From contig OZ251549.1 in the NCBI GenBank assembly GCA_965243415.1, forward strand, positions 3,348,001 to 3,412,000: a DNA stretch of 64,000 bases, read 5' to 3'. Of the stretch, positions 42,516 to 52,264 are shown in pieces (within the stretch, counting starts at the first letter, position 1; each line of letters starts with the position of its first letter). This DNA comes from G965204755 sp965243415. Lineage in GTDB: Bacteria > Acidobacteriota > Vicinamibacteria > Marinacidobacterales > Marinacidobacteraceae. The translations under genes were made by a program, and so were the position numbers. The notes under the pieces were generated by a model. It was given only the letters and a program-made list of their open reading frames with translations, searched no databases and was not told the origin of the DNA.

Positions 42516-43620
42516 TTACCCGGCGGCGTTCTCGGCGGCGAGGGCCAGACCGGCGCGGATGAAGGAGTCCAGGTCGCCGTTCATCACCCGGTCCACATCG
42601 CCGACCTGGTGGTTCGTGCGGTGGTCCTTCACCATCCGGTAGGGCTGGAAGACATAGGAACGGATCTGGTTGCCCCAGGCGATGTCGCCGAGGCTCTCCT
42701 TCTGGGCCTGTTCCTCGGCCTTCCGCTCCCGCACCGCCCGGTCGTGGAGGCGCGCCCGGAGCACCTTCATCGCGCTGTCCCGGTTCCGGTGCTGCGACCG
42801 CTCGTTCTGGCAGGAGACGACGATCCCGGTGGGCAGGTGGGTGATCCGCACCGCCGAGTCGGTCACATTCACATGCTGCCCGCCCTTCCCGCTGGCCCGG
42901 AAGGTGTCCACCCGCAGGTCGCCGTCCTCGATCTCGACGGTGATGCGGTCGTCGAGGTCCGGGAAGGCCGCCACCGAGGCGAACGAGGTGTGGCGCCGGT
43001 GCTGCCCGTCGAAGGGCGAGAGGCGCACCAGCCGGTGGACGCCGGACTCCACCCGCAGCCGACCGTAGGCGTGGTCCCCCCGGATCTCGACGGTGGCGCC
43101 CTTGATCCCGGCTTCCTCCGCCGGCTGGCGGTCGATCACCTCGAGGTCGAACCCCCGCCCCTTCGCCCAGCGGACATACATCTCCAGCAGCATCTCGGCC
43201 CAGTCCTGGGCGTCGATGCCGCCGGCGCCGGGGTTGATGGTGACGATGGCGTTCTCGGTGTCGTGTTCGCCGAAGAACAGCCGCCGCAGTTCCAGTTCGT
43301 CGAGCGCGGCGGCCAGGCGGTCGCAGTGCTCGCGGAAGTCGTCTTCGACCTCTTCCCCTTCCCGGAGCCACTCGGCCAGCGTCCCGGCTTCGTCGAGGAT
43401 CTCCTCGAATCTCCGGCGCCGCTCCAGGTCGGCGGCGAGCAGCGCCCGCTCCCGGGAGAGTTCCTCGCCGCTCCCGGAGGTGCTCCAGACGGAGGCGTCG
43501 CTGAGGCGCTCGTCGAGGGCGGCGATGCGGGCGGTTACGGCGTCGGGGTCAAAGAAACCCCCGGACGACGGCGGCCCGCTCCCGGAGGGTCTCGTAGTGG
43601 TCGAGCAGTTCCTGGCTCAT
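42516..43620 (-). CDS. prfB: Peptide chain release factor 2, with programmed +1 frameshift
   Basis: RF2 recognises UGA and UAA. The gene is in two frames: codons 1-23 (43620-43552) end at an in-frame TGA (43549-43551), and the remaining 344 residues lie in the +1 frame to 42516, giving 367 residues. The join is the classic autoregulatory site, reading CGGGGGTTTCTTTGAC, with a Shine-Dalgarno-like G-run before CTT TGA C. The decoding motif SPF is about residues 201-203 (RLSPFDGQHRR) and the catalytic GGQ about 246-248 (ASGKGGQHVN), both near E. coli positions. This is a functional gene, not a broken one. Confidence 0.95.
43546..43560 (-). promoter_or_regulatory. RF2 autoregulatory +1 frameshift site
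   Basis: On the minus strand the slippery CTT is followed by TGA and C, and GGGGG three bases upstream can pair with the anti-Shine-Dalgarno sequence. When RF2 is scarce the ribosome slips one base forward and skips the stop. Confidence 0.92.
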
Positions 43621-43725
43621 GGTTCTTCGGGGCAGGCCGGGCGGGCGCGGGAATCGTAGCGGCGGAAGGGGCCCTCCCGAACCGGCGCGGGTCCGCCGGC
43701 TCCGGGGTCGGGCCCGGCCCCGGCG

Positions 43726-46700
43726 TCAGTCGCGGCCCTCGCCTTCGCCGGGCGTGAAGGTCGCTTCCCAGAGCCGCCCGGCGCCGGAAACGAACTGGCC
43801 GGTCCGCAGGCGGGCGATCGGCCAGGGCGGGAGCGGGACGCGGGCCAGGCACTGTCCGGAGAGGATCGACCCGTAGTCCGGGAAGGCGAAGTCCCGATTC
43901 TCGAAGCCGGCCGCCGCCGCTTCCGCCGGCAGGACCGCCGGGTCGGAGGGGACGAGGTGGAGGAAGAATCGCGCCGCGGTGTCGTCCGCCGTACAGGGTT
44001 CCCGGAAGTAGGTGAGCGTCGCGGTGTCGTAGTGGAGGTCGAAATCCGCCCGGACCTCCGGCTCTCCCCGCTCCGCCGGGCCGGAACTCCCGTCCGGAGC
44101 GGCGCGCCCGTCGGGGCCGAGGCGGAGGCTCGTTCGCCAGAGCGGCGCCCCGTCCTCCTGCTGGCCGGTCTCGATGAGGGAGAGCGTTCGCGGGTCGAGC
44201 GGGAACAGCGCCAGGCATTCGCCGTCCGCGGTGCGGACTCCGCGTTCGGCGAAGTCGAACTCCCGGGCGCCGAAGGCGTCCAGGGACTCCCGCGGGATCC
44301 TCCCCGAAGGCGCCAGGTGCAGGAAGAACTTCCCCTCCAGGTCCGCCGCGGCGCACCGCTTCCGGTAGTAGAGCAACTCGGTTTCGCCGAGGTGGAGGTC
44401 GAAGGTCGAGGAAGCCGCCGGCTCGCCGAAGGCGCCGGCGGCGAGGGAGTCCAGCCGGGCCCGGAAGCGGTCGCGGTCGAGCCGGGTCTCCACCTCCCAG
44501 AGGGGCGCTTCGCCGGCGACGGACTGCCCGGTCCGCACCGCCGCCGCTCCGTCCCCGGGCAACTCCACGATCGCCAGGCAGCGGCCGTCCGATTCCAGCC
44601 CGCGGTCCGCGAAGAGGAAGTCGCGGTTCTCGAGAGTCCGGCGGCCGCCGCGAGCCGGGTCCCCGGGGGAGAAGACCTCCAGGAAGAATCGGGTTCCCGT
44701 GTCTTCCGGCCCGCACGACTCCCGGTGGTAGATCAACTCGGTCCGGTGGTGGTAGAGATCGAAGACCGAACGCGCCAGGGGTTCGCCGAAGGCGCCGGCC
44801 GCGATGGAGTCCCGTCGGGAGCGGAAACGCTGGCGGTCGAGCCACACCACCCCCCTCCAGAACGGCTCTTCGTCGCCGACCCATTGACCGGTGGTGACTC
44901 TCTCGATCCCTTCCGGCGGCAGGGGCACGATCGCCAGGCAGGCCCCGTCGAGGCGCAGTCCGTGCTCGGCGAAGTCGAAGTCCCGGTTCCGGGGGCCCGG
45001 ATCCCCGCCGGGCGCCGAGGGGAAGAGGTGCAGGAAGAATCGCGGCTCCACTTCTTCCGCCGCGCAATCGGGCCGGTGGTAGAGCAACTCCCTTCCGGCG
45101 AGATGGAGGTCGAAGACGGAACGGACGAGCGGTTCGCCGGCGGCGCCCGAAGCGATGGAATCGAGGGCCGAGCGGAAACGCGCGCGATCCAGCCGCCGCA
45201 CCGCCCGCCAGGACCGGTGCGACCCGTCCCACTGTCCGGTCTCGATCGCCGCGATCCCGGCGGTTCCGTCCTCCGGAAGTGCGACCGCGGCGACGCACGC
45301 CCCGTCCCGGCGTCGGCCCCGTTCCTCGAAATCGAAGTCCCGGTTCGGGATTCCGTTCCCGGAACCCGGCGGGGCTTCGCTCGTCGGATCGGCCGGCGAA
45401 GGATCCGAGGAATGGAGGTACAGGAAGAACCGCGCCTCCGTATCGGCCGGCGCGCAGGGTTCCCGGTAGTAGATCAACCGCCGGCTGTCGTCGAGATAGA
45501 GATCGAAAGCGGCGCGCAGGAGCGGCGGATCGAGGTCCCCCGCCAGGATCGCCCGGCGCGCCGCGTCGAGGCGCGCGATCTCCGACCGGCGCTCCTCCAG
45601 CAGGGCCCGGCCCCACCGACCGGCGCCGACGGACAGCATCCCGAGCATCGCCGCGAACAGGAGCGCGCCCGGCAGGAACCGCGAGCGCGCCGGGTCGCCG
45701 AACGCGTGCCGGAACGCCCGCAGCGTTCGACCCCTTTCGCTTCGGACGAGCGCCGGCGCCTCCCCGGTCGCTCTTCGCTCCGAGAGGAACTGGCGCCCGA
45801 GAACGAGAACGAGCAGTCCCACCGGAACCGCGGCCAGGGAGGGCGGGACCCACCAGGTGTAGAGGAGTCCCCGCACATAGATGTTCCACGCCGCGAGTTG
45901 GAGGACGACCGGCGCATACCGGTAGCGCGGGGAGCGGAAGGCAAGGACCAGGGAAAGGATCTCCGCGGCGAAGAAGAACCGGTCGTGCATCTTCGGCAGG
46001 AGGTACGGCGCGAGGAGCACGGAGAAAACGGCGAGGAAAACGATCCGCTCCGGGGTGATCCGCAGGCGGCTGCGGCAGATGGGCACGGCGATCGCCGCCA
46101 GGACGGCCACCGCCGCCGCCGCGAACACCGGGACCGCGGGGAAGAGCCGGTCCGGAACCCACTGGTAGAGGTTCTGCGCCCGGTTCGTCAGCGCCCCATG
46201 CCGCGCGGCCTGGTCGAGATAGATGGTCAGCAGGTCGCCGAGCGGCCGGCCGAGGAACCAGGCCGGCAGGAGGGTGACGAACCAGGTCAGCGGGCTCCAG
46301 AAGAACGAGCGCCAGTCCACTGCTCTCCGCGCCGCCAGCCAGAGGAACAGCGGAGCGAGGAAGACCGCCTGCATCTTGATCGTGAACGCGATCCCGAAGG
46401 CCACGAACGCCCGGCGCTGCCGTCCGGTCAACAGGGAATGGAGGCAGACCAGGAGGAATGCCGTCCACATGGCGTCCGCCTGCCCCCACCAGGCGGAGTT
46501 CAGGACCACCGAGGGCAGGAGGAGCGTGGTCAGGGCGGCGGCCCTCGGCTGCCACTTCGAGTTCGGGTATCGGAGGGCGACGCATTTCCCGACGAAGAAG
46601 GCCAGCACGAAGTCGAAGACGATCGACAGGATCTTGATGGCCCATACCTTGGACAGCCACGGCGCGGAATAGGTCGCCAGGGTCAGCAGGTAGAGATAGG

Positions 46701-46953
46701 GGACGTTGTAGTCCCCGAAGTCATGGCGAAGCGCCGCGAAACCTCCGTTTTCGAGGATGAAGTCGTACCAGGGGATCACGGACATGTTCAGGTCCGAGGA
46801 GATCAGGGAGAGCGGCGGGATCCGCACGGCGAGAGCTGCCAGGCCCCCCGCGACGAGAAACCATCGGTTCCCGACGATTCGAAAGATCCGCCGCGGCGAC
46901 TCCGCCGACGGGCGCCGGCCGGAACCCGGGGGCGACGCGTTCGCCGAACTCAT
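43726..46953 (-). CDS. GT-C glycosyltransferase-like membrane protein with five C-terminal two-Cys repeats (paralogue A)
   Basis: A 1075-residue protein. Residues ~30-450 form a polytopic membrane module with 11-13 hydrophobic segments and GT-C-like features: a first extracytoplasmic loop with SSDLNMSVIPWYDFI, LNSAWWGQADAMWTAF, and LLPKMHDRFFFAAE. A short helical linker leads to five tandem repeats beginning FDLYL/FDLHL at about 483, 614, 731, 851 and 971. Each has two cysteines 42-53 residues apart: 500/553, 630/672, 747/792, 867/913 and 987/1035. Repeats carry RFFLHL, NRDFDFAERG and TGQW motifs. The repeats should face the periplasm. Donor and acceptor are unknown. It lies downstream of paralogue B. 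Confidence 0.75.
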   Translation of the reverse strand: MSSANASPPGSGRRPSAESPRRIFRIVGNRWFLVAGGLAALAVRIPPLSLISSDLNMSVIPWYDFILENGGFAALRHDFGDYNVPYLYLLTLATYSAPWLSKVWAIKILSIVFDFVLAFFVGKCVALRYPNSKWQPRAAALTTLLLPSVVLNSAWWGQADAMWTAFLLVCLHSLLTGRQRRAFVAFGIAFTIKMQAVFLAPLFLWLAARRAVDWRSFFWSPLTWFVTLLPAWFLGRPLGDLLTIYLDQAARHGALTNRAQNLYQWVPDRLFPAVPVFAAAAVAVLAAIAVPICRSRLRITPERIVFLAVFSVLLAPYLLPKMHDRFFFAAEILSLVLAFRSPRYRYAPVVLQLAAWNIYVRGLLYTWWVPPSLAAVPVGLLVLVLGRQFLSERRATGEAPALVRSERGRTLRAFRHAFGDPARSRFLPGALLFAAMLGMLSVGAGRWGRALLEERRSEIARLDAARRAILAGDLDPPLLRAAFDLYLDDSRRLIYYREPCAPADTEARFFLYLHSSDPSPADPTSEAPPGSGNGIPNRDFDFEERGRRRDGACVAAVALPEDGTAGIAAIETGQWDGSHRSWRAVRRLDRARFRSALDSIASGAAGEPLVRSVFDLHLAGRELLYHRPDCAAEEVEPRFFLHLFPSAPGGDPGPRNRDFDFAEHGLRLDGACLAIVPLPPEGIERVTTGQWVGDEEPFWRGVVWLDRQRFRSRRDSIAAGAFGEPLARSVFDLYHHRTELIYHRESCGPEDTGTRFFLEVFSPGDPARGGRRTLENRDFLFADRGLESDGRCLAIVELPGDGAAAVRTGQSVAGEAPLWEVETRLDRDRFRARLDSLAAGAFGEPAASSTFDLHLGETELLYYRKRCAAADLEGKFFLHLAPSGRIPRESLDAFGAREFDFAERGVRTADGECLALFPLDPRTLSLIETGQQEDGAPLWRTSLRLGPDGRAAPDGSSGPAERGEPEVRADFDLHYDTATLTYFREPCTADDTAARFFLHLVPSDPAVLPAEAAAAGFENRDFAFPDYGSILSGQCLARVPLPPWPIARLRTGQFVSGAGRLWEATFTPGEGEGRD

Positions 46954-47218
46954 CCGGGCGCGCCCTGCCGGCGCCGCCGTCCCCGATGCCGCGCGGCCGG
47001 CCGTTCCGGCCGGGGGATCTCCTCCACCGGTCTCCGATTCCTGAACGGGAGCACTGCGTCCGGTTCTCTCGAAGGGGAGAGCGGTTCCCCCGGTTCCCCC
47101 CGAGCCGGACCGGGCGCGGCGCTGCCGGGCCCGGAGCTGGGCGCGGAGTCGGGAAGCCGGCCACTCCTCGCCGGGTCCCGGCGACCGTGCGAAGCGGCAG
47201 GGAGTTCGGGCACTTCCG

Positions 47219-49963
47219 TCAGCGGCCTTCCGGGCGGTCGCCGAAGGAGAGAGCCGCTTCCCAGAGCCGGCCGCCGCCGGCGACGAACTGCCCGGTGCGG
47301 AGGCGGTCGATCGCGTAGGGCGGCAACGGGACCCGCGCCAGGCATTCCCCGTCGAGGAAGAGCCCGTAGTCCGGGAAGGAGAAGTCCCGGTTCTCGAAAC
47401 CGGCCGCAGCCGCGTCCGCCGGCAGGACTGCCGGGTCGGAAGGAAAGAGGTGGAGGAAGAATCGCGCCGTCGTGTCGTCCGCCGTACATGGTTCCCGGAA
47501 GTAGGTGAGCGTCGCGGTGTCGTAGTGGAGGTCGAAGTCCGACCGGACCTCCGGCTCTCCCCGCTCCGCCGGGCCGGCGCTCCCGTCCGGGACCGCGCGT
47601 CCGTCGGGGCCGAGTCGGAGCCGCGTTCGCCAGAGCGCCGTCCCCTCCCCCCGCTGCCCGGTATCGATCGCCGAGATCCCTCCGGGGTCGAGGGGAACGA
47701 TCGCCAGACACTTCCCCCCGGTCCGGAGGCCGCGTTCCCCGAACGCGAACTCCCGCTGGCCGAAGGCGTCCATCCCCTCCCGCGGAACCCTCGCCGCGGG
47801 AGCGAGGTTCAGGAAGAACCGGCCCTCGATATCCGCCGCCGCGCATCGCTCCCGGTAGTACAGCAACTCCCTTTCGCCGAGATAGAGGGCAAAGGTCGAA
47901 CGAGCCGCCGGCGCACCGAAGGCGCCCGCGGCGAGGGAGTCGAGCCGCGCCCGGAAACGGTCGCGGTCCAACCGCAGCGCCGCCTCCCAGGAGGGAGATT
48001 CGCCGCGGACCCACTGTCCGGTCCGCACCGCGGCGATCCCCTCCGCCGGCAGACGAGCCAGCGCGAGGCAGTGGCCGTCCACCTCGAGACCCCGCTCCGC
48101 GAAGTCGAAGTCGCGGTTCTCGAAACGCCGGCGCCCTCCGCGAGCCGGGTCTTCCGGCGGGAAGAGATGCAGGAAGAAACGGGATTCCACCTCCTCCGCG
48201 GCGCAGGACGGCCGGTGGTACGCCAACTCGTTCCCGGCGAGATAGAGGTCGAAGGCCGCGCGAACCAGCGGCTCGCCCGAAGCGCCCGAGAGGATGGAGT
48301 CCAGGGCCGAGCGGAACCGCTCGCGGTCGAAGCGCTTCACCGCCCGCCACGACCGTCGCTCGCCGTCCCGTTGCCCGGTCTCGAGGGCCGCGAACGATTC
48401 TTCCGGCAGTTCGACGGCGGCGATACAGGCCCCGTCCCGGCGGAGGCCCCGCTCTTCGAAGTCGAAGTCGCGGTTCCCCAAGTCCGGTGCGCTTCCGCCC
48501 GCCGGGGTCCCCGGCGCTTCGAAGTACAGGAAGAACCGCGCCTCCGGGTCGGCCGGAGCGCAGGTTTCCCGGAAATAGACCAACTGCCGGCCGCTGAGAT
48601 ACAGGTCGAAGGTCGAGCGCGCGAGCGGCGGCCCGAGCGTTCCCGACCCGATCGCCTCGCGCAATCCGGTGAGGCGCGCCGTCTCCGCCCGGTGCTCCTC
48701 CTGCCGGACCTGGGCCCACTGGCCGATCCGGAGCAACGGGACGCCGAGCGTCGCGAGCAGGAGCGCTCCCGGCAGGAACCGCGACCGGAGCGGCGCGCCG
48801 AGCCTCGAGGCGCCGAAACCCCCGAACGCCGTCGCTCCGTCCGTTCGTTCCGCATCGAGAACGAAGCGCCTGGCGAGGACCGCGATGAGCAGACCGAGCG
48901 GAACCGCGACCCAGGCCTCCGGGATCCACCACGAGTGGTGGATCTGCCGGAGGTAGTGGAAGGACGAGGCCGAGACCAGGAGCGTCGGCGCGTACCAGTA
49001 ACGCGGCGCGTAGAAGGCGAGAACCAGGGAGACGACCTCCGCGGGGAAGAAGTACCGGTCGTGCATCTTCGGCAGGAGGTACGGCGCGAGGAGGAGGGAG
49101 AAGGTCGCCAGGAAGACGATCCGCTCCGGGGTGATCCGGAGACGGCTTCGGTGGAGCGGGACGGCGATCGCCGCCAGGAGGGCCGCGGCCAGCGCGGCGA
49201 AGAGCGGGTACGCGGGGAAGAACCGGTCGGGCACCCATTGGTAGAGGTTCTGCGCATTCCGCGTCAGTGCCCCGTACAGCGTGGCCTGGTCGAGATAGAT
49301 GGTGAGCAGTTCGCCGAGCGGCCGGCCGACGAACCAGGCCGGGAGAAGGCTGAGGAACCACACCAGGGGGCTCCAGAAGAAGTGGCGCCAGTCCACCGCC
49401 TTCCGCGCGAGCAGCCAGAGGAACAGCGGGGCGAGGAGGATCGCCTGCAGTTTCACCGAGAAGGCGAGGCCGAACGCGGCGAACGCCCACGCCTGGCGCC
49501 CGGCGAGCAGGAAGTAGAGGCAGGCCGCCAGGAGCGCGGTGTAGACCGAGTCCGCCTGCCCCCACATCGCGGAGTTCAGGACCACCGGGGGCAGGAAGAG
49601 GGTCGCGAGGAACGCGGCGAGGCGAAGGGCGCCGGAGTGCGGGGCCCGGAGGCCGACACCCTTGGCGACGAAGAAGGCCAGCAGGAAGTCGAAGGCGATC
49701 CCGATGACCTTGACGCCCAGCAAGGCGGGGAGCCCCGGCGCGAGCAGTGCCGTGAGCGCCTGCAGGTAGTGGTACCCGGGGCTGTAGGTGGAGAAGTCGT
49801 ACCGCAGGGCCCGGAAGTACCCGTTGGCCGCGATGAACTCGTACCAGGGGCCCGCGGACGCAACGGTGTCCCAGGTCTCGTGGGGAAGCAGCGGCCAGCG
49901 GACCGCGAGCGCCGCCGCGACTCCCGTGAACAGGATCGCCGCGCGTCCGAGTCGGCCCCTCAT
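47219..49963 (-). CDS. GT-C glycosyltransferase-like membrane protein with four C-terminal two-Cys repeats (paralogue B)
   Basis: A 914-residue paralogue lacking the 30-residue N-terminal extension of the other two. The membrane module (residues ~5-420) retains PWYEFI in the first loop, LNSAMWGQADSVYTAL and LLPKMHDRYFFPAE. Four repeats follow, starting about 452, 571, 691 and 810, with cysteine pairs 468/513, 587/632, 707/752 and 826/874. The last repeat (TYFREPCTADDT...RLRTGQF) is almost identical to that of A. It lies 265 bases upstream of A and 479 bases downstream of the SPOR gene, all on the same strand. Likely a lipid-linked-sugar-dependent transferase, by family only. Confidence 0.75.
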   Translation of the reverse strand: MRGRLGRAAILFTGVAAALAVRWPLLPHETWDTVASAGPWYEFIAANGYFRALRYDFSTYSPGYHYLQALTALLAPGLPALLGVKVIGIAFDFLLAFFVAKGVGLRAPHSGALRLAAFLATLFLPPVVLNSAMWGQADSVYTALLAACLYFLLAGRQAWAFAAFGLAFSVKLQAILLAPLFLWLLARKAVDWRHFFWSPLVWFLSLLPAWFVGRPLGELLTIYLDQATLYGALTRNAQNLYQWVPDRFFPAYPLFAALAAALLAAIAVPLHRSRLRITPERIVFLATFSLLLAPYLLPKMHDRYFFPAEVVSLVLAFYAPRYWYAPTLLVSASSFHYLRQIHHSWWIPEAWVAVPLGLLIAVLARRFVLDAERTDGATAFGGFGASRLGAPLRSRFLPGALLLATLGVPLLRIGQWAQVRQEEHRAETARLTGLREAIGSGTLGPPLARSTFDLYLSGRQLVYFRETCAPADPEARFFLYFEAPGTPAGGSAPDLGNRDFDFEERGLRRDGACIAAVELPEESFAALETGQRDGERRSWRAVKRFDRERFRSALDSILSGASGEPLVRAAFDLYLAGNELAYHRPSCAAEEVESRFFLHLFPPEDPARGGRRRFENRDFDFAERGLEVDGHCLALARLPAEGIAAVRTGQWVRGESPSWEAALRLDRDRFRARLDSLAAGAFGAPAARSTFALYLGERELLYYRERCAAADIEGRFFLNLAPAARVPREGMDAFGQREFAFGERGLRTGGKCLAIVPLDPGGISAIDTGQRGEGTALWRTRLRLGPDGRAVPDGSAGPAERGEPEVRSDFDLHYDTATLTYFREPCTADDTTARFFLHLFPSDPAVLPADAAAAGFENRDFSFPDYGLFLDGECLARVPLPPYAIDRLRTGQFVAGGGRLWEAALSFGDRPEGR

Positions 49964-50442
49964 CGCCGCGCCGCGGCGCCGGGCGGCCGCGGGTCCCGCC
50001 GGGCGGGGCCGACCGTCCGACGCGCTTCCCCCGGCGGGCCGGTCTTCCTCATCGAGTCAGCCCGCCGGCGGCGACGACCGGAGCGTCCGCGTGACGACCG
50101 GAACCGACCGCCGCGCCTGGGGCCCCGACGATCGTCCCGGCCCTCGTTCGGGCCATTCCCCGGCTCCCGGGGACGAAGGGAGTCGGACGGACCCCCCGAC
50201 CGGTCCCGATCTCGACCCGGAGCCGCGGTCCCCGACCGGAATCCCCCGCCCCCCGATCCCGGTCCTTCGGAGGATCGGGAAATCCCCGGCGCATCGTTTC
50301 CCGGCCGGCGCGGCCCGCCGAAGATGCTACCGGGCGCCATCGGGAAGAGCCCGCCGCTGCCGATGACCGACCCCTCCCGGAGCGTGGGAATCCCCGACCG
50401 GACCCGGGCCCTCCGGCCGGGCGCCCGGTCAGGAACGGACGC
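49964..50442. other. Gap between the SPOR gene and paralogue B
   Basis: These 479 bases contain no credible ORF. The only feature noted is a weak minus-strand -10 box TAGCAT (50324-50329), too far from the paralogue B start to assign confidently. Confidence 0.4.
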
Positions 50443-51225
50443 TCAGCGAGTGGTGACCAGGGCCGAGTACTGCTGCTTCTCCAGCCGGGCGGCGACCACC
50501 CGGGCCGCTTCCCGGGTGGAGAAGCCGCCGACCCGCACCCGGAAGACGCCGCTCGGCGCGCCTTCGAGGTAGGCCTCCATCCCCTGCCCCGTCAACTGGG
50601 CGACCATCTGTTCCGCGGCGCCGCGGTTCCGGAAGGCCGCCACCTGGATGGTGAAGGGGCCGCCCGAGGGCGTCGCCGGGCGCGCGGCCGGCCGCGCCGG
50701 GGAGGCGGGAGCGGGAGTGGAGGCGGCGGGCCGGGCGCTGCCCGACGCCGGCCGGTTCGACGCCGCGCCGTTCGGCCGACGCGCCCGGTTCGCCTCGCGG
50801 GAGAGTTGTTCGGGGTTCGTCGAGGCGATGCGCGTCACCGGAGCCGGCGCCGGCGGGGCCGACGACGCGACGGGGCGCGCCTCCGGAGCCGGGACTGCCG
50901 AGGCCGTGGAGGTGGGCGGCTCCGCGATCGGCAGGCGGACGCGATCTCCGGTCGTGGCGGGGCTCGTGAGGGGGGCCGCGCCGGCGGGGGTCGCGGCGGC
51001 GGGCGCCGATTCGCTCGCGGGGGCGGGGGCCGCGGCCGCCACTGCCGGGGGCGGGCTGCGGCGGGCCGCGAGCGCCTCGGCGGCCGCGGGGGCCATGCCG
51101 CGCCCGATCACGATGCCGCCGACGAACACGCCGCCGACGATGACGACCAGCACTCCGAGCAGCAGCGCCAACTGCCGCGTGGAGAACTGGACATCGTAGT
51201 GGTCGCTGTCCTGGTATCCGCTCAT
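50443..51225 (-). CDS. SPOR-domain membrane protein
   Basis: A 260-residue bitopic protein: an N-terminal cytosolic stretch, one transmembrane helix (LALLLGVLVVIVGGVFVGGIVIG, residues ~19-41), a long Ala/Pro-rich periplasmic linker, and a C-terminal SPOR domain of ~75 residues (FTIQVAAFRNRGAAEQMVAQ, then FRVRVGGFSTREAARVVAAR). SPOR domains bind denuded peptidoglycan at division sites, so a role in cell division or envelope maintenance is likely. It has its own promoter with a palindrome (51308-51349). Confidence 0.88.
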   Translation of the reverse strand: MSGYQDSDHYDVQFSTRQLALLLGVLVVIVGGVFVGGIVIGRGMAPAAAEALAARRSPPPAVAAAAPAPASESAPAAATPAGAAPLTSPATTGDRVRLPIAEPPTSTASAVPAPEARPVASSAPPAPAPVTRIASTNPEQLSREANRARRPNGAASNRPASGSARPAASTPAPASPARPAARPATPSGGPFTIQVAAFRNRGAAEQMVAQLTGQGMEAYLEGAPSGVFRVRVGGFSTREAARVVAARLEKQQYSALVTTR

Positions 51226-51307
51226 GGGGTGTCCCTCCCGGAACGAGGCGGCGCTCCCGCCCCCCGCCGCGTGGTCCGGGGCGCGGGGGCTGCGCCGGTT
51301 CCCCTAG

Positions 51308-51349
51308 ATTCTACGCCAACTTACGCGCACTATGTCAAGTGATACTTGA
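51308..51349 (-). promoter_or_regulatory. Sigma70-type promoter with 15-base palindrome over the -35
   Basis: On the minus strand TTGACA (51333-51338) and TAGAAT (51308-51313) are separated by 19 bases, 83 bases before the SPOR gene ATG. A perfect inverted repeat TCAAGT-ATC-ACTTGA (51335-51349) overlaps the -35, the position of a repressor operator. This is an AT-rich island in very GC-rich DNA. A 19-base spacer is also a hallmark of promoters activated by MerR-family regulators, though there the palindrome normally lies between the boxes. Confidence 0.6.
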
Positions 51350-51390
51350 AGTGTGCGGGGACGGGTGGCGACCCGCCCCGGCGCGGCTCC

Positions 51391-52209
51391 TCAGGAGGAG
51401 GCGGGCGGTTCGTCCCCGCTCCCGGAGGACTTCTCCGGCAGGGCCGACTGCCGGGCGGCGCTCTCGAGGAACGGTTTCACCAGGTCGAGCGGCAGCGGGA
51501 AGACGATGGTGGAGTTCTTCTCGGCGGCGATCTCGGTGAGGGTCTGGAGATACCGGAGCTGGGCGCCGAGCGGGTGCCTGCCGACGATCTCGGCGGCTTC
51601 CGCGAGTTGCTCGGAGGCCTGGAACTCACCCTCGGCGTGGATGACCTTCGCGCGCTTCTCGCGCTCGGCCTCCGCCTGCCGGGCCAGCGCCCGGGTCATC
51701 TCCTGCGGCAGATCCACATGCTTGACCTCCACCGAGGCCACCTTGACGCCCCAGGGGTCGGTGCCCTTGTCCAGGATCCCCTGGAGGCGCATGTTCAACT
51801 GCTCGCGCTGGGAGAGCAGGTCGTCGAGTTCGACCTGGCCGAGCACGCTGCGGAGAGTGGTCTGGGCCAACTGCGAGGTGGCGTAGAGGTAGTCCTCCAC
51901 CTCGACCACCGCCTTGGTCGGGTCCACCACCCGGAAGAAGACCACCGCGTTCACCTTCACCGACACATTGTCCCGGGTGATGATGTCCTGCGGCGGCACA
52001 TCGAAGGCGAGCACCCGCAGGCTCAACTTGACCAGCCGGTCGATGGGGGCGAAGACCAGGACCAGCCCCGGTCCCTTGGTGCCGGGGAGCAGTTTCCCGA
52101 ACCGGAAGACGACGCCCCGTTCGTACTCGTTCAGGACCTTGATCCAGTTGAGGATGAAGATGGCGGCGAGAGCGATCGCGATCACTCCGCCGAGCGGAAG
52201 TCCGAACAT
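51391..52209 (-). CDS. Slipin (stomatin/prohibitin-family SPFH protein)
   Basis: A 272-residue SPFH protein: one N-terminal membrane segment (GGVIAIALAAIFILNWI), then EYERGVVFRFGKLLPGTKGPGLVLVF, FDVPPQDIITRDNVSVKVNAVVFFRV and a C-terminal coiled coil (RALARQAEAEREKRAKVIHAEGE). Slipins oligomerise on membranes and are the standard partner of NfeD proteases; the cognate nfeD is directly upstream, 55 bases away. By analogy the slipin C-terminus is a substrate or regulator of NfeD. Confidence 0.93.
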   Translation of the reverse strand: MFGLPLGGVIAIALAAIFILNWIKVLNEYERGVVFRFGKLLPGTKGPGLVLVFAPIDRLVKLSLRVLAFDVPPQDIITRDNVSVKVNAVVFFRVVDPTKAVVEVEDYLYATSQLAQTTLRSVLGQVELDDLLSQREQLNMRLQGILDKGTDPWGVKVASVEVKHVDLPQEMTRALARQAEAEREKRAKVIHAEGEFQASEQLAEAAEIVGRHPLGAQLRYLQTLTEIAAEKNSTIVFPLPLDLVKPFLESAARQSALPEKSSGSGDEPPASS

Positions 52210-52264
52210 GGGGGTCTCCTTGGCTGGAACCGGTAGGGCCGGTGGTCGGGCGGCGGGCCGCCGC

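Noticed and set aside
43549..43551. prfB as a frameshifted pseudogene
   Set aside because: The break is the conserved RF2 autoregulatory site; the rest of the protein, including SPF and GGQ motifs, is intact.
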